Source: Pseudomonas serboccidentalis (lineage in GTDB: Bacteria > Pseudomonadota > Gammaproteobacteria > Pseudomonadales > Pseudomonadaceae). Taken from it: DNA of 64,000 nt. Shown one piece after another: positions 9,907-18,573 of the stretch (its first letter is position 1; every line of letters starts with the position of its first letter). The notes below the pieces were generated by a model. That model saw only the letters and a list, made by a program, of their open reading frames with translations, ran no database searches and was not told the origin of the DNA. The DNA lies in contig NZ_CP101655.1 of assembly GCF_028830055.1 (NCBI RefSeq), positions 2,848,498-2,912,497 of the forward strand, in the 5' to 3' direction. The position numbers and the translations under genes are program-made.

Positions 9907-11793
9907 ATGAACCTCTCCCGCCTCGCCCTGCCCTTCCTGCTGCTGCCAGCCGTCAGCGCCCTCGCCGATACCTTCGAACGCGACGAAGCCCTGAAGCTGC
10001 CGGACACGCTGATCAGCGCCAACCGTCAGGTCGAAGCGCGCAACGACAGCAGCGCCGCCAATACCGTGTTCACCCGAGAAGACATCGACCGCCTGCAACC
10101 GAGCAGCGTCACCGACCTGCTGCAACGGGTGCCCGGCGTGCAAGTGGCGCAGGCGGGTGGGCGCGGCAGTCTGCCGGGGATCTACATTCGCGGCACACAG
10201 TCGGCGCAGAGTCTGGTGCTGGTCGACGGCCAGCGTATCGGCAGCTCGACCTCCGGCGACAGCAACCTGCAGCACCTGAACATCGACCAGATCGAGCGAG
10301 TGGAAGTGCTACGCGGTTCACGCTCGGTGATTTACGGCAGCGATGCGATTGGCGGGGTGATCCAGATCTTCAGCCGGCGCGGCACTGAGCAAGGCCTGCA
10401 GCCGCGCCTGCACGTCGGTTTCGGCAGCCATCAGACCTGGGAGCGCAGCCTCGGGCTGTCAGGGGGAGATGACAAAACCCGCTTCAACCTCGGCGCCAGC
10501 CTCGATGACACCGCCGGCCTCGACCGCACTCACGAGTCCTACCCCAGCGACAGCGATCACGATGTCTACCGCAACCAATCCATCAGCCTGAGCCTCAGCC
10601 ATGCGCTGACCGATGACATCGAAGTCGGCGCCAATCTGCTGGATAACCGTGGCAAAAGCGAGTTCGACAACCCGTTCGGCCGCTTCGACATGACGACCTT
10701 CGAGTCGGTGCAACAGCAGCCTTACAGCGACTTCAACGTCAGCAGTGTCAGCAGCTACGTCGATGCCCGGGTCAACGACGTCTGGAAAACTCGCGTCGAG
10801 TTTGGCCACAGCGAGAACCGCGAGAAAACTCTCGACAAGCTCAGCGACGAGCGCACGGTGTTCAACACTTACCGCGATTCGGTGAACTGGCAGAACGACG
10901 TGACCCTGGATGCGCGCAACAGCCTGATCCTCGGCGGCGACTGGTACGAAGACCGGGTCAATAGCAGCACCGCGTTCAACGAGGACAGCCGCTGGAACCG
11001 CGCTGCGTTCATCCAGCATCGTTATCAGGCCGACAGTTTCTCCACGGAACTGGGCCTGCGCCACGACGACAACCAGCAGTTCGGCGGCCAGAACACCTGG
11101 AGCGGCACCTTTACCCTGCCGCTGAACCCGGACAACGATCTGCTGCTGAGCTACAGCGAAGGCTTTCGCGCGCCGACCTTCAACGACCTGTATTACCCGG
11201 ACTTCAGCAACCCGGACCTGAAGCCGGAAACCTCGAAAAGTTACGAACTGCAATGGCGCAGCCAGTTGAGCGACACCAGCCGCCTGGAAGCGTCGATTTA
11301 CCGTACGGATCTGGAAGACGCGATCATCTTCGGCAGCAACTCACGTCCGGAGAACGTTGCCTCGGCGCGGATCAACGGTTTCGAAGCCGCGCTGAAACAG
11401 GAACTGTTCGGCTGGCAGAGCAACCTTGGGGTTTCGATCATCGATCCGCGTGATCGCGATACCGGGCGCACTTTGGCACGTCGTGCGCGGCGCACGTTGA
11501 GTTGGGATCTCGATCGCCAGTTTGACCAAGTCAGCCTCGGCGCCAGCTGGCAGGCGGTCAGTAGCAGTTATGACGACCTGAAAAACGAGCAGCCGCTGGG
11601 TGGTTATGCGCTGTTCGGTTTGCGCAGCAGTTGGGCGCTGAACCGCGAGATCAAACTGGATCTGAAGCTGGATAATCTGCTGGACAAGGGATACAGCCGC
11701 GCGCTGTACAGCTATGACGGCAGCCAGTATGGCTATCGAGAGGAAGGTCGGGCATGGGTATTTGGCGTCACCTGGACCCCGGACATCCACTGA
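9907..11793 (+). CDS. btuB: TonB-dependent outer-membrane vitamin B12 receptor
   Basis: A 628-residue outer-membrane receptor. A signal peptide (LALPFLLLPAVSALA) is followed by a TonB-box-like LPDTLISANRQ, a plug domain (DLLQRVPGVQVAQAGGRGS, YIRGTQSAQSLVLVDGQRIG, RVEVLRGSRSVIYGSDAIGG) and a beta barrel containing EGFRAPTFNDLYYPDFSNPDL, typical of BtuB. It imports cobalamin across the outer membrane with TonB energy. ATG 9907 is preferred over a TTG at 9886. The btuF-like gene lies convergent downstream. REPINs flank the gene on both sides and no cobalamin riboswitch fits in the 142-bp upstream gap. Exact ligand specificity is inferred from the btuF neighbour. Confidence 0.88.
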   Translation: MNLSRLALPFLLLPAVSALADTFERDEALKLPDTLISANRQVEARNDSSAANTVFTREDIDRLQPSSVTDLLQRVPGVQVAQAGGRGSLPGIYIRGTQSAQSLVLVDGQRIGSSTSGDSNLQHLNIDQIERVEVLRGSRSVIYGSDAIGGVIQIFSRRGTEQGLQPRLHVGFGSHQTWERSLGLSGGDDKTRFNLGASLDDTAGLDRTHESYPSDSDHDVYRNQSISLSLSHALTDDIEVGANLLDNRGKSEFDNPFGRFDMTTFESVQQQPYSDFNVSSVSSYVDARVNDVWKTRVEFGHSENREKTLDKLSDERTVFNTYRDSVNWQNDVTLDARNSLILGGDWYEDRVNSSTAFNEDSRWNRAAFIQHRYQADSFSTELGLRHDDNQQFGGQNTWSGTFTLPLNPDNDLLLSYSEGFRAPTFNDLYYPDFSNPDLKPETSKSYELQWRSQLSDTSRLEASIYRTDLEDAIIFGSNSRPENVASARINGFEAALKQELFGWQSNLGVSIIDPRDRDTGRTLARRARRTLSWDLDRQFDQVSLGASWQAVSSSYDDLKNEQPLGGYALFGLRSSWALNREIKLDLKLDNLLDKGYSRALYSYDGSQYGYREEGRAWVFGVTWTPDIH

Positions 11794-11799
11794 TTTCAA

Positions 11800-11904
11800 C
11801 TGTAGGAGCTGCCAAAGGCTGCGATCTTTTGATCTTGCTTGTGGCTGACTTGGAGTCGCCGAAGATCAAGATCAAAAGATCGCAGCCTTCGGCAGCTCCT
11901 ACAG
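11800..11904. repeat. REPIN, family A (copy 2)
   Basis: Inverted pair of family-A REP units: CTGTAGGAGCTGCCAAAGGC at 11800 and its complement ending CTCCTACAG at 11904. It fills the gap between the convergent btuB and btuF genes and could act as a bidirectional mRNA 3'-end stem. Confidence 0.9.
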
Positions 11905-11907
11905 AGG

Positions 11908-12708
11908 TCAGAGGTGTGGCTGAATGAGTTGGCATAACTTGGCGGTCGCCTCGATCATCTGTCCGCTTGGGCGCTCCAGGCCTTTATCCGTGACCAACAG
12001 CAACTGCCCTGTCCTCACCGCATCGACCTGCGGCCAAGCTTTCCAAGCATCGAGCTGGGCCTGATCTCCCGCCAGAATCACCTCGGGATTACGTTGCAAC
12101 ACCGCCTCGATACTGACCTGCGGCGCCGGCAAGCTCAGGTCGGCGAATACGTTGCGCGCGCCGCACACTTCAAGCGCATCGCTGATGATCTGCCCGCCGC
12201 CGACGGTGTACAGCGGCTTGTCCCAGACCTGGTAGAACACTTTCAGCGGCACATCCCGGCGATAGCGCTGGCGCAGGTCGTCGAGTTTGCTGCGCAACTG
12301 CGCCGCCAGTTTCACCCCTCGCGCAGGTCGCCCCAGTCGCGTGGCAATGGTTTCAATCTGCGCAGACAGTTGTTCGAGATTGTGCGGTTCGGCAACGTAA
12401 GTCGGAATATTCAGGCGTTTGAGTTGATCGCGTTGCGCCGGGCCAACACTACCCGGCCACAGCAGCAATAAATCCGGCTTGAGGCTGAGCAGGCGCTCCA
12501 TGTCCAACTGACCGTAACGCCCTACGGATGGCACTTCCTTGAGCGCTGCAGGACGCTCGCCAGCATCCAGCACGCCAACCAGTAGATCAGCCGAGTCCAG
12601 CTCAACGACGATTTCAGACAGGGACGGCGCGAGACTCACCACCCGCAGGCTCGCCAGCACCGGGCCGGCGCAGGCCAGCAGCAGAACCGCCAGCCACAGA
12701 CGACGCAT
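11908..12708 (-). CDS. btuF: Periplasmic cobalamin-binding protein
   Basis: A 266-residue class III periplasmic binding protein. Signal peptide [19 protein letters not shown]; then RVVSLAPSLSEIVVELD, VGRYGQLDMERLLSLKPDLLLLW and VYTVGGG-like segments characteristic of BtuF and heme/siderophore binding proteins. It would deliver cobalamin to the BtuCD transporter, which is not in this window. Its ATG shares one base with the stop of the upstream membrane-protein gene (TGATG), so the two are translated together downstream of ribA. Convergent with btuB, which supports the cobalamin assignment. Confidence 0.85.
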   Translation of the reverse strand: MRRLWLAVLLLACAGPVLASLRVVSLAPSLSEIVVELDSADLLVGVLDAGERPAALKEVPSVGRYGQLDMERLLSLKPDLLLLWPGSVGPAQRDQLKRLNIPTYVAEPHNLEQLSAQIETIATRLGRPARGVKLAAQLRSKLDDLRQRYRRDVPLKVFYQVWDKPLYTVGGGQIISDALEVCGARNVFADLSLPAPQVSIEAVLQRNPEVILAGDQAQLDAWKAWPQVDAVRTGQLLLVTDKGLERPSGQMIEATAKLCQLIQPHL

Positions 12709-13127
12709 CAGCCGAGTTGACGCGGGATGCGATAGAGGTAGAACAGCACGGCCGTGGACAACGCCAGCAGCATCAAGGGCACCGCTTCGAGGCCGACGAA
12801 CACTGCCAATGCACCGATCCAGGCTGGCAATGCGGCCGCGAGGAATGCGTTACGACGCTGGGCCGCCAAGGCAATCCAGGCCGCCGGTTCGTCAGGGGTA
12901 TCGAGGGCTTTTTGCGTGGCGATCAGCGCATGTTTGTAACGGCCGAAAAACTTCAGGCTGACGAACATCGAAGCCACGCCGGCAATGAACATCGGCATTG
13001 CCAGCACCGGCAGAATGCCTTCGCCCTGGCCGAACAGACCATTGAGGACGAACAGTGGCACCAGTGCCAGCGCCAGGTATTTCCACCAGGCAACGGCCAG
13101 ACGGCGTCGCACCTGACCGCGGGTCAC
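12708..13127 (-). CDS. Small four-helix membrane protein between ribA and btuF
   Basis: A 139-residue protein of unknown function. The start is GTG 13127, overlapping the ribA TGA (GTGA). Predicted membrane helices lie at about 14-32, 37-57, 95-112 and 114-132, with a basic N-terminus ([15 protein letters not shown]) and a cytoplasmic-looking loop [13 protein letters not shown]. There is no motif that names a substrate. Overlaps at both ends place it in one transcript with ribA and btuF. It could assist cofactor transport, but nothing in the sequence proves it. Confidence 0.8.
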   Translation of the reverse strand: MTRGQVRRRLAVAWWKYLALALVPLFVLNGLFGQGEGILPVLAMPMFIAGVASMFVSLKFFGRYKHALIATQKALDTPDEPAAWIALAAQRRNAFLAAALPAWIGALAVFVGLEAVPLMLLALSTAVLFYLYRIPRQLG

Positions 13128-13741
13128 GCCCGGTCTGCCTCGCCCTGATGCTCGTTGCCCATCATGTGGTCGAGCTTGCTGGCCTTGGTCGCCAGGTACA
13201 GTTTGTTGTGCGGGTTGTGGCCGGTGTGCAGCGGCACACGCTCGGCGACAACGATGCCCATGTCGGTCAGGGCTTTGACCTTGCGCGGGTTGTTGGTCAT
13301 CAGGCGCAGGGACTTCACGCCCAGATGCTCCAGCATCGGCAGGCACATGGCGTAATCGCGCTGGTCGGCGGCAAAGCCCAGACGCTCGTTGGCTTCCACG
13401 GTGTCGGCGCCGCCGTCCTGCAACTCGTAGGCGCGGATCTTGTTCAGCAGACCGATGCCGCGCCCTTCCTGGCGCAGGTACAGCAGCACGCCACGGCCTT
13501 CGCGGGCGATGGCCTTGAGCGCCGCTTCGAGTTGCGAGCCGCAGTCGCAGCGCTGGCTGAACAGGGCATCACCGGTCAGGCACTCGGAGTGCAACCGGCC
13601 GAGAACCGGGGCACCGTCGTCAATTTCACCCAGGCTCAGCACAACGTGCTCGCGGCCGGTGGCTTCATCGAGAAAACCGTGCATGGTGAATTGCGCAAAA
13701 GGCGTTGGCAGCTTGGAAGCGGCGACAAAAACGACAGGCAC
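13124..13741 (-). CDS. ribA: GTP cyclohydrolase II
   Basis: A 205-residue enzyme that opens the GTP imidazole ring to give the first riboflavin intermediate. Zinc ligands are visible in [21 protein letters not shown], and the catalytic segment [16 protein letters not shown] and [12 protein letters not shown] are intact. Length is normal for stand-alone RibA. It is the functional copy: the RibA-like half of the RibBA protein at 17451-18542 has lost these residues. It is first in a short overlapping run with a membrane protein and btuF. Confidence 0.96.
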   Translation of the reverse strand: MPVVFVAASKLPTPFAQFTMHGFLDEATGREHVVLSLGEIDDGAPVLGRLHSECLTGDALFSQRCDCGSQLEAALKAIAREGRGVLLYLRQEGRGIGLLNKIRAYELQDGGADTVEANERLGFAADQRDYAMCLPMLEHLGVKSLRLMTNNPRKVKALTDMGIVVAERVPLHTGHNPHNKLYLATKASKLDHMMGNEHQGEADRA

Positions 13742-13874
13742 CGGTGTGCTCCTGATCTAAAAAGTCTGAAGATTCGCAGGCCGGCATTGTAACAGCAGGT
13801 GCCTGCAGACGCTTAGGCTGAATTGTCGGGCATAACGATCAAAAAGTTAGATAACAACCCGGTCGACATAGATT

Positions 13875-13970
13875 CCTGTACGAGCTGTCGAGTGAAACGA
13901 GGCTGCGATCTTTGATCTGCTTTTTCAGAATCAAGATCAAAAGATCGCAGCGTGCCGCAGCTCCTACAGG
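13875..13970. repeat. REPIN, family A (copy 3, left half degenerate)
   Basis: The right unit (AAGATCGCAGCGTGCCGCAG to CTACAGG at 13970) is intact; the left unit from 13875 carries substitutions and an insertion (CTGTACGAGCTGTCGAGTG). The stop codon of the neighbouring binding-protein gene lies inside the right unit. Confidence 0.8.
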
Positions 13971-14716
13971 GGATTCGCCGCTCCCGTAGCGAACGGATAC
14001 GGCTGCTTCCACTTCTCGAAAACAGGCTTCAGCTCGCCGCTCTTCACCAACTGCTCCATGCGCTTGTCGAACAACGCCATCAGCGTGCGTGCTTGCGGGG
14101 TATCGGCGAAGCACAGGTACAGCGGCAGCTCGGCGATATGAGTCTTGCGAAACTGCGCAGGATCCTTGGCCCTGTCTGCCACGTAATCGATTTCGGTCAG
14201 CGCGTCGATGTAATAGTCGGCGCGGTTGTGGGTGAGCATCGACAGGATCCCGGTACGCCGGATGACTTCATTGTAGTTGCGCACATTGGGCAGATAGTTC
14301 TGATAGTCGTAACCGCGAACCCAGGCCAGTCGATAGCTGCCAAGCGTTTCCAGGGTCGGTAGCGGACTGCTCGCCAGGCCCAGGGCGTAGATGTGATCGG
14401 TGTCGAAATTCCAGCGCGGATACAGCAGGCTACTGTCCTCGTCACGATAGGAGCCGACGCAGGCGTCGACTTCGCCGCGCTCTGCCAGCCCGACCGAGCG
14501 GGTATATGGCTCGCTGCGAATGTCGAGTTTCACCCCGGCGGGCTCGAACACCTTGCGCAGCACGTCCCAGCCCAGGCCATGACCGTCGGCAGCGGTGTAG
14601 TCTGCCCATTCTTCGCTGGCCAGGTGGATGACCGACGGCGGGTGCGCAGCTTCCTGCGCACTGGCGACAGCGCCCAGCACGGTCATAAACACCAGCGCCA
14701 GCCAGCGTCGAGCCAT
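13964..14716 (-). CDS. Periplasmic substrate-binding protein, family 3 (amino-acid type)
   Basis: A 250-residue secreted protein. ATG 14716 has AGGAG eight bases upstream. Signal peptide MARRWLALVFMTVLGAVASA. It resembles SBP_bac_3 proteins: DGHGLGWDVLRKVFEPAGVK, YTRSVGLAERGEVDACVGSY and MLTHNRADYYIDALTEIDYV. There are no transporter genes next to it, so it may be an orphan binding or sensing protein; the ligand is unknown. Its last codons and TAG stop lie in a REP unit, so the C-terminus has been shaped by the repeat. Confidence 0.8.
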   Translation of the reverse strand: MARRWLALVFMTVLGAVASAQEAAHPPSVIHLASEEWADYTAADGHGLGWDVLRKVFEPAGVKLDIRSEPYTRSVGLAERGEVDACVGSYRDEDSSLLYPRWNFDTDHIYALGLASSPLPTLETLGSYRLAWVRGYDYQNYLPNVRNYNEVIRRTGILSMLTHNRADYYIDALTEIDYVADRAKDPAQFRKTHIAELPLYLCFADTPQARTLMALFDKRMEQLVKSGELKPVFEKWKQPYPFATGAANPL

Positions 14717-14750
14717 CCCTAGTCTCCTCACTTAACCCTGACCATCCGGA

Positions 14751-15254
14751 TCAGGCGAAAATCCACACCAGCCCCTGCATCGCCAACCAGGCGAACACGC
14801 CGGCCAGCACGTCGTCGAGCATGATGCCGACGCCACCGTGGACATGCCGGTCGATCCAGCGGATCGGCCATGGCTTGAGAATGTCGAAGAAACGGAACAT
14901 CAGGAAACCGGCCAGCAACCAGTACCAGCCTTCCGGCACCAGCCACAGGGTGATCCACATCCCGACCATCTCGTCCCAGACGATGCCTTCGTGGTCGTGG
15001 ACCCGCAGATCGTCGGCGACCTTGCCGCACAGCCAGAAGCCGAACAGCATGGTGATCCCGAGCATCAGCCAGTAACCCCAGTCGGGCAGCATCTGCCACA
15101 ACGGGATAAAGGGTAGCGCAACTAACGAACCCCACGTGCCCGGCGCTTTCGGCAGGGTGCCGGAACCGAAGCCGAACGCGAGGAAATGCCAGGGATTGCG
15201 CCAGACCGACGGCGGAACGAATTCGGCCGGAACCTGTTTCGGGTGATCTGTCAC
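14751..15254 (-). CDS. pgpA: Phosphatidylglycerophosphatase A
   Basis: A 167-residue inner-membrane enzyme that dephosphorylates phosphatidylglycerophosphate to phosphatidylglycerol. Conserved FGSGTLPKAPGTWGSL, the acidic HDHEGIVWDEMVGMW and the C-terminal LDDVLAGVFAW match PgpA; several hydrophobic helices surround them. Its start overlaps the thiL stop by 4 bp, the usual nusB-thiL-pgpA arrangement. Confidence 0.95.
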   Translation of the reverse strand: MTDHPKQVPAEFVPPSVWRNPWHFLAFGFGSGTLPKAPGTWGSLVALPFIPLWQMLPDWGYWLMLGITMLFGFWLCGKVADDLRVHDHEGIVWDEMVGMWITLWLVPEGWYWLLAGFLMFRFFDILKPWPIRWIDRHVHGGVGIMLDDVLAGVFAWLAMQGLVWIFA

Positions 15255-16216
15255 GGTGTCTCCTGAAAATGTTGATAACCCCGGATTTGCGGGGTGATGT
15301 CATGTCCTTCGCGATCCAGCAGCACCACACCCTGGCCCTGCGCTACCCGCCCGATCACATGGATCGGCCAGCCATCGGCGAGCAACGCCGGCAACTCGAC
15401 GGACGGTAACGTGAAGGCCAGCACGTAGTCATCGCCGCCGCTCAACGCCGCCCGTTCCGCGCCACGCTGACCGAGAAACGCCACCAAAGCGTTCGACAAC
15501 GGTACGCGCTCGCGTTCAACCTCAAGCCGCACCTGTGACGCCAGAGCGATATGCCCGCAGTCGGCGAGCAGGCCGTCGGAGATATCCAGCGCCGAAGTGG
15601 CTTTGCCACGCAACGCCTGACCGAGCGCCAATTGCGGCTGCGGCGACCAGTAATGATCGAGCAATGGCTGGGCGATGTCCGGTTCGGCTTCGCGCTGGCC
15701 GAGCACCAGCGGCAAGGCCCCGGCGGCGTTGCCCAGCTCACCGCCGACACACAGCAGATCCCCCGGTTGCGCACCGCTGCGCGTCAACGCCTGGCCGGCC
15801 GGGACGCGACCGAACACCGTGACCGTCAGGCTCAACGGCCCACGCGTGGTGTCGCCGCCGACCAGCGCCACGCCGCAGCTTTGCGCCATGCGGTTCAAAC
15901 CGCGGGCATAGGCTTGCAGCCAATCGGCTGTCACCGTCGGCACCGTCAGGGCAAGGGTAAAGGCTAGGGGCGTGGCGCCCATGGCGGCCAGGTCGCTGAC
16001 CGCAACGGCCAGCGAGCGCTGACCGAGCAGAAACGGATCGCAGGGATCGGCGAAATGCACGCCGGCCACCAGCGTATCGGTGGAAATCGCCAGCTGTTCC
16101 CCGGGGGGAACCGCCAGCAAGGCGCAGTCGTCGCCGATCCCCAGTGCAACGCCCTCGCCGCCCTGCGCACAAGGCGCGGCGGCGAAGAAATTGCGGATCA
16201 GCTCAAATTCGCCCAT
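15251..16216 (-). CDS. thiL: Thiamine-monophosphate kinase
   Basis: A 321-residue enzyme that phosphorylates thiamine monophosphate to the cofactor thiamine diphosphate. Signatures: GIGDDCALLAVPPGEQLAISTDTLVAGVHF, LVGGDTTRG and ALDISDGLLADCGH, with the Asp residues that bind Mg-ATP. Normal length. It lies 26 bp after nusB and overlaps pgpA. The product is the cofactor of Dxs, encoded in the same window. Confidence 0.96.
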   Translation of the reverse strand: MGEFELIRNFFAAAPCAQGGEGVALGIGDDCALLAVPPGEQLAISTDTLVAGVHFADPCDPFLLGQRSLAVAVSDLAAMGATPLAFTLALTVPTVTADWLQAYARGLNRMAQSCGVALVGGDTTRGPLSLTVTVFGRVPAGQALTRSGAQPGDLLCVGGELGNAAGALPLVLGQREAEPDIAQPLLDHYWSPQPQLALGQALRGKATSALDISDGLLADCGHIALASQVRLEVERERVPLSNALVAFLGQRGAERAALSGGDDYVLAFTLPSVELPALLADGWPIHVIGRVAQGQGVVLLDREGHDITPQIRGYQHFQETP

Positions 16217-16242
16217 GGCTGAGAAAAGTGCTCAAGCGCCAA

Positions 16243-16743
16243 TCAGCGCTTGAACGCCTTCACTTCAGCTTCACGCAGGCGCGGAGCCAGCTTGTCGAGT
16301 ACGCCGTTGACGAACTTGTGGCCGTCGGTCGAACCGAAAACTTTCGCCAGTTCGATACCTTCGTTGATCACAACGCGGTACGGCACGTCGACGCGCTTGA
16401 GCAGTTCCCAGGTGGACAGGCGCAGAACCGCCAGTTCAACCGGATCCAGCTCTTCGATTTCGATGTCCAGACAAGGCTTGAGCGCGGTGTCGATTTCGCT
16501 TTTGAACTGAGGAACCCCGTGCAGGATCTCGCGGAAGTAGGCGCCATCGACATCGGTGAAATCGTTATCGACCCGGAACTGCGCTTCGATCTCGTTCAGC
16601 GACTGCTTGGCCATGTGCCATTGGTACAGGGCCTGAGTCGCGAGCTGACGGGCTTCGCGGCGCTTGACGCTTTTCGATGGCTTGCCGGCGGCCGCAGGTT
16701 TTGGATCGCGCGGGTTGAAACGATCGCTTTCGTCGCTAATCAC
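16243..16743 (-). CDS. nusB: Transcription antitermination factor NusB
   Basis: A 166-residue RNA-binding protein that joins NusE/S10 on boxA RNA in rRNA antitermination. Family features: [18 protein letters not shown] near the start, [10 protein letters not shown], and [30 protein letters not shown] 25-residue charged N-terminal extension is typical of pseudomonads. Its ATG overlaps the ribH stop. Confidence 0.96.
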   Translation of the reverse strand: MISDESDRFNPRDPKPAAAGKPSKSVKRREARQLATQALYQWHMAKQSLNEIEAQFRVDNDFTDVDGAYFREILHGVPQFKSEIDTALKPCLDIEIEELDPVELAVLRLSTWELLKRVDVPYRVVINEGIELAKVFGSTDGHKFVNGVLDKLAPRLREAEVKAFKR

Positions 16744-17216
16744 TTGGCCTCCAACTGCGCCAGCAGGCTGACCATTTCCAGAGCGGACAGGGCAGCTTCA
16801 GCACCTTTGTTACCGGCCTTGGTGCCGGAACGTTCGATGGCTTGCTCGATGGAATCAACGGTCAGGACGCCGAAAGCGACCGGTACGCCGAATTCCATGG
16901 ACACCTGGGCCAGGCCCTTGGTGCACTCGCCTGCCACGTATTCGAAGTGCGGGGTGCCGCCACGAATGACCGCGCCGAGGGCGATGATGGCTGCGAACTC
17001 ACCTTTCTGGGCGACTTTCTGCGCAACCAGCGGGATTTCGAAGGCGCCAGGTGCGCGGATGATGGTGATGTCGCTTTCGCTCACGCCGTGGCGAACCAGG
17101 GCATCAACTGCACCGCTGACCAGGCTTTCAACCACGAAGCTGTTGAAACGGCCCACTACCAGAGCGTAGCGGCCTTTAGGGGCGATGAAGGTACCTTCGA
17201 TGGTCTTCAGGGTCAT
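16740..17216 (-). CDS. ribH: 6,7-dimethyl-8-ribityllumazine synthase
   Basis: A 158-residue enzyme that condenses the ribitylaminouracil intermediate with dihydroxybutanone phosphate, the penultimate step to riboflavin. Conserved [53 protein letters not shown] and [15 protein letters not shown] are all present. Members assemble as pentamers or icosahedra. It is followed immediately by nusB with an ATGA overlap. Confidence 0.97.
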   Translation of the reverse strand: MTLKTIEGTFIAPKGRYALVVGRFNSFVVESLVSGAVDALVRHGVSESDITIIRAPGAFEIPLVAQKVAQKGEFAAIIALGAVIRGGTPHFEYVAGECTKGLAQVSMEFGVPVAFGVLTVDSIEQAIERSGTKAGNKGAEAALSALEMVSLLAQLEAK

Positions 17217-17322
17217 TCGTCAGATCTCTTAAAGAGCCGGGACGCGTCTCGTACGCATCCCTCAGTGATATTAGCCACGATTTCATGGCCGGAAACCCCG
17301 CATTGCTGCTCAATGACGAACC

Positions 17323-17413
17323 TGTGGCGAGGGAGTTTGCGCCCCGCTGGGCAGCGTAGCGGCCCCTTTGGTGGGCGCTGCGCACCCAAGCGGGAGCAAG
17401 CTCCCTCGCCACA
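17323..17413. repeat. REP pair, family C (copy 1)
   Basis: Inverted arms TGTGGCGAGGGAGTTTGC (from 17323) and GCAAGCTCCCTCGCCACA (ending 17413) with a GC-rich middle. It lies in the 234-bp ribH-ribBA gap, which otherwise shows only an inferred leader. No FMN riboswitch-like element is seen in the gap. Confidence 0.85.
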
Positions 17414-17450
17414 ATCGATCTACGTCAACAATGCCGAATTCACCGGGTCA

Positions 17451-18542
17451 TTATTCGGAGGGCACGTATTCTACAACTTCCAGATCGAAACCGGATATCG
17501 CATTAAATTTCATCGGTGCCGACATCAGGCGCATTTTGCGCACACCGAGGTCGCGCAGGATCTGCGAACCGGCACCGACGATGCTGTAGGTGGTCGGTTT
17601 TTTCACCGCCGCCTGATCAGCGGTTTCGCGGATGTGCGCCAGCAGCACGTCGCCGTCCAGCGGGTGACCGAGCAACAACACCACACCACTGCCGGCCTCG
17701 GCGACCGCGGCCATCGCGGCGCGCAGGCTCCAGCGGCCCGGTTGCTTGACCATCAGCAGGTCACGCAGCGGGTCCATGTTGTGCACACGAACCAGGGTCG
17801 GTTCTTCGGCGCAAACCGTGCCCAGCGTGAGGGCCATGTGCACGTCGCCTTCCACCGAATCACGATAGGTCACCAGGTTGAATTGGCCCAGTTCGCTGTC
17901 CAGCGGCTGCTCGGCAATCCGCTGAACGGTACGTTCGTGGATCATCCGGTAGTGAATCAGGTCGGCGATGGTGCCGATCTTGATGTTGTGTTCGGCCGCG
18001 AACGCTTCCAGCTCGGCGCGACGGGACATGGTGCCGTCGTCGTTCATCACTTCGCAGATCACACCGCTGGGCTCAAAACCGGCCATGCGCGCCAGGTCGC
18101 AGGCGGCTTCGGTGTGACCGGCGCGGGCCAGGGTGCCACCGGCCTGGGCCATCAGCGGGAAGATGTGGCCCGGGCTGACAATGTCTTCAGCCTTGGCGTC
18201 TTTGGCGGCAGCCGCTTGCACGGTGCGCGCACGGTCGGCGGCGGAGATCCCGGTGGTGACACCTTCGGCAGCTTCGATCGACACGGTGAACTTGGTGCCG
18301 AAACCGGAACCGTTGCGTGGCGCCATCAATGGCAGCTTCAACAGTTCACAGCGCTCGCGGCTCATCGGCATGCAGATCAGGCCGCGGGCGTGCTTGGCCA
18401 TGAAGTTGATGTGCTCGGCCTTGCAGCATTCGGCGGCCATGATCAGGTCGCCTTCGTTCTCGCGGTCTTCGTCATCCATGAGGATGACCATCTTGCCTTG
18501 GCGGATGTCTTCAACCAGTTCTTCGATGCTATTGAGCGCCAC
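17451..18542 (-). CDS. ribBA: 3,4-dihydroxy-2-butanone-4-phosphate synthase with degenerate RibA-like domain
   Basis: A 363-residue protein starting at GTG 18542 (ALNSIEELVEDIRQG), with a G-rich ribosome site ahead. The N-terminal ~200 residues are RibB: VILMDDEDRENEGDLIMAAE, GLICMPMSRERC and HTEAACDLARMAG. It makes the four-carbon riboflavin precursor from ribulose 5-phosphate. The C-terminal half aligns by order with GTP cyclohydrolase II, but the zinc cysteines are replaced (around RVHNMDPLRDLLMV) and the LRQEGRGIG motif reads LLGHPLDGD, so I infer it is inactive; ribA elsewhere supplies that activity. Confidence 0.93.
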   Translation of the reverse strand: MALNSIEELVEDIRQGKMVILMDDEDRENEGDLIMAAECCKAEHINFMAKHARGLICMPMSRERCELLKLPLMAPRNGSGFGTKFTVSIEAAEGVTTGISAADRARTVQAAAAKDAKAEDIVSPGHIFPLMAQAGGTLARAGHTEAACDLARMAGFEPSGVICEVMNDDGTMSRRAELEAFAAEHNIKIGTIADLIHYRMIHERTVQRIAEQPLDSELGQFNLVTYRDSVEGDVHMALTLGTVCAEEPTLVRVHNMDPLRDLLMVKQPGRWSLRAAMAAVAEAGSGVVLLLGHPLDGDVLLAHIRETADQAAVKKPTTYSIVGAGSQILRDLGVRKMRLMSAPMKFNAISGFDLEVVEYVPSE

Positions 18543-18573
18543 AAGGCACCCCCCTTCTTTCGAATTTAGAGCT

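Noticed and set aside
17217..17450. FMN riboswitch in the rib cluster
   Set aside because: The gap holds a family-C REP pair; no RFN-element conserved blocks recognised here or at 19240-19286.
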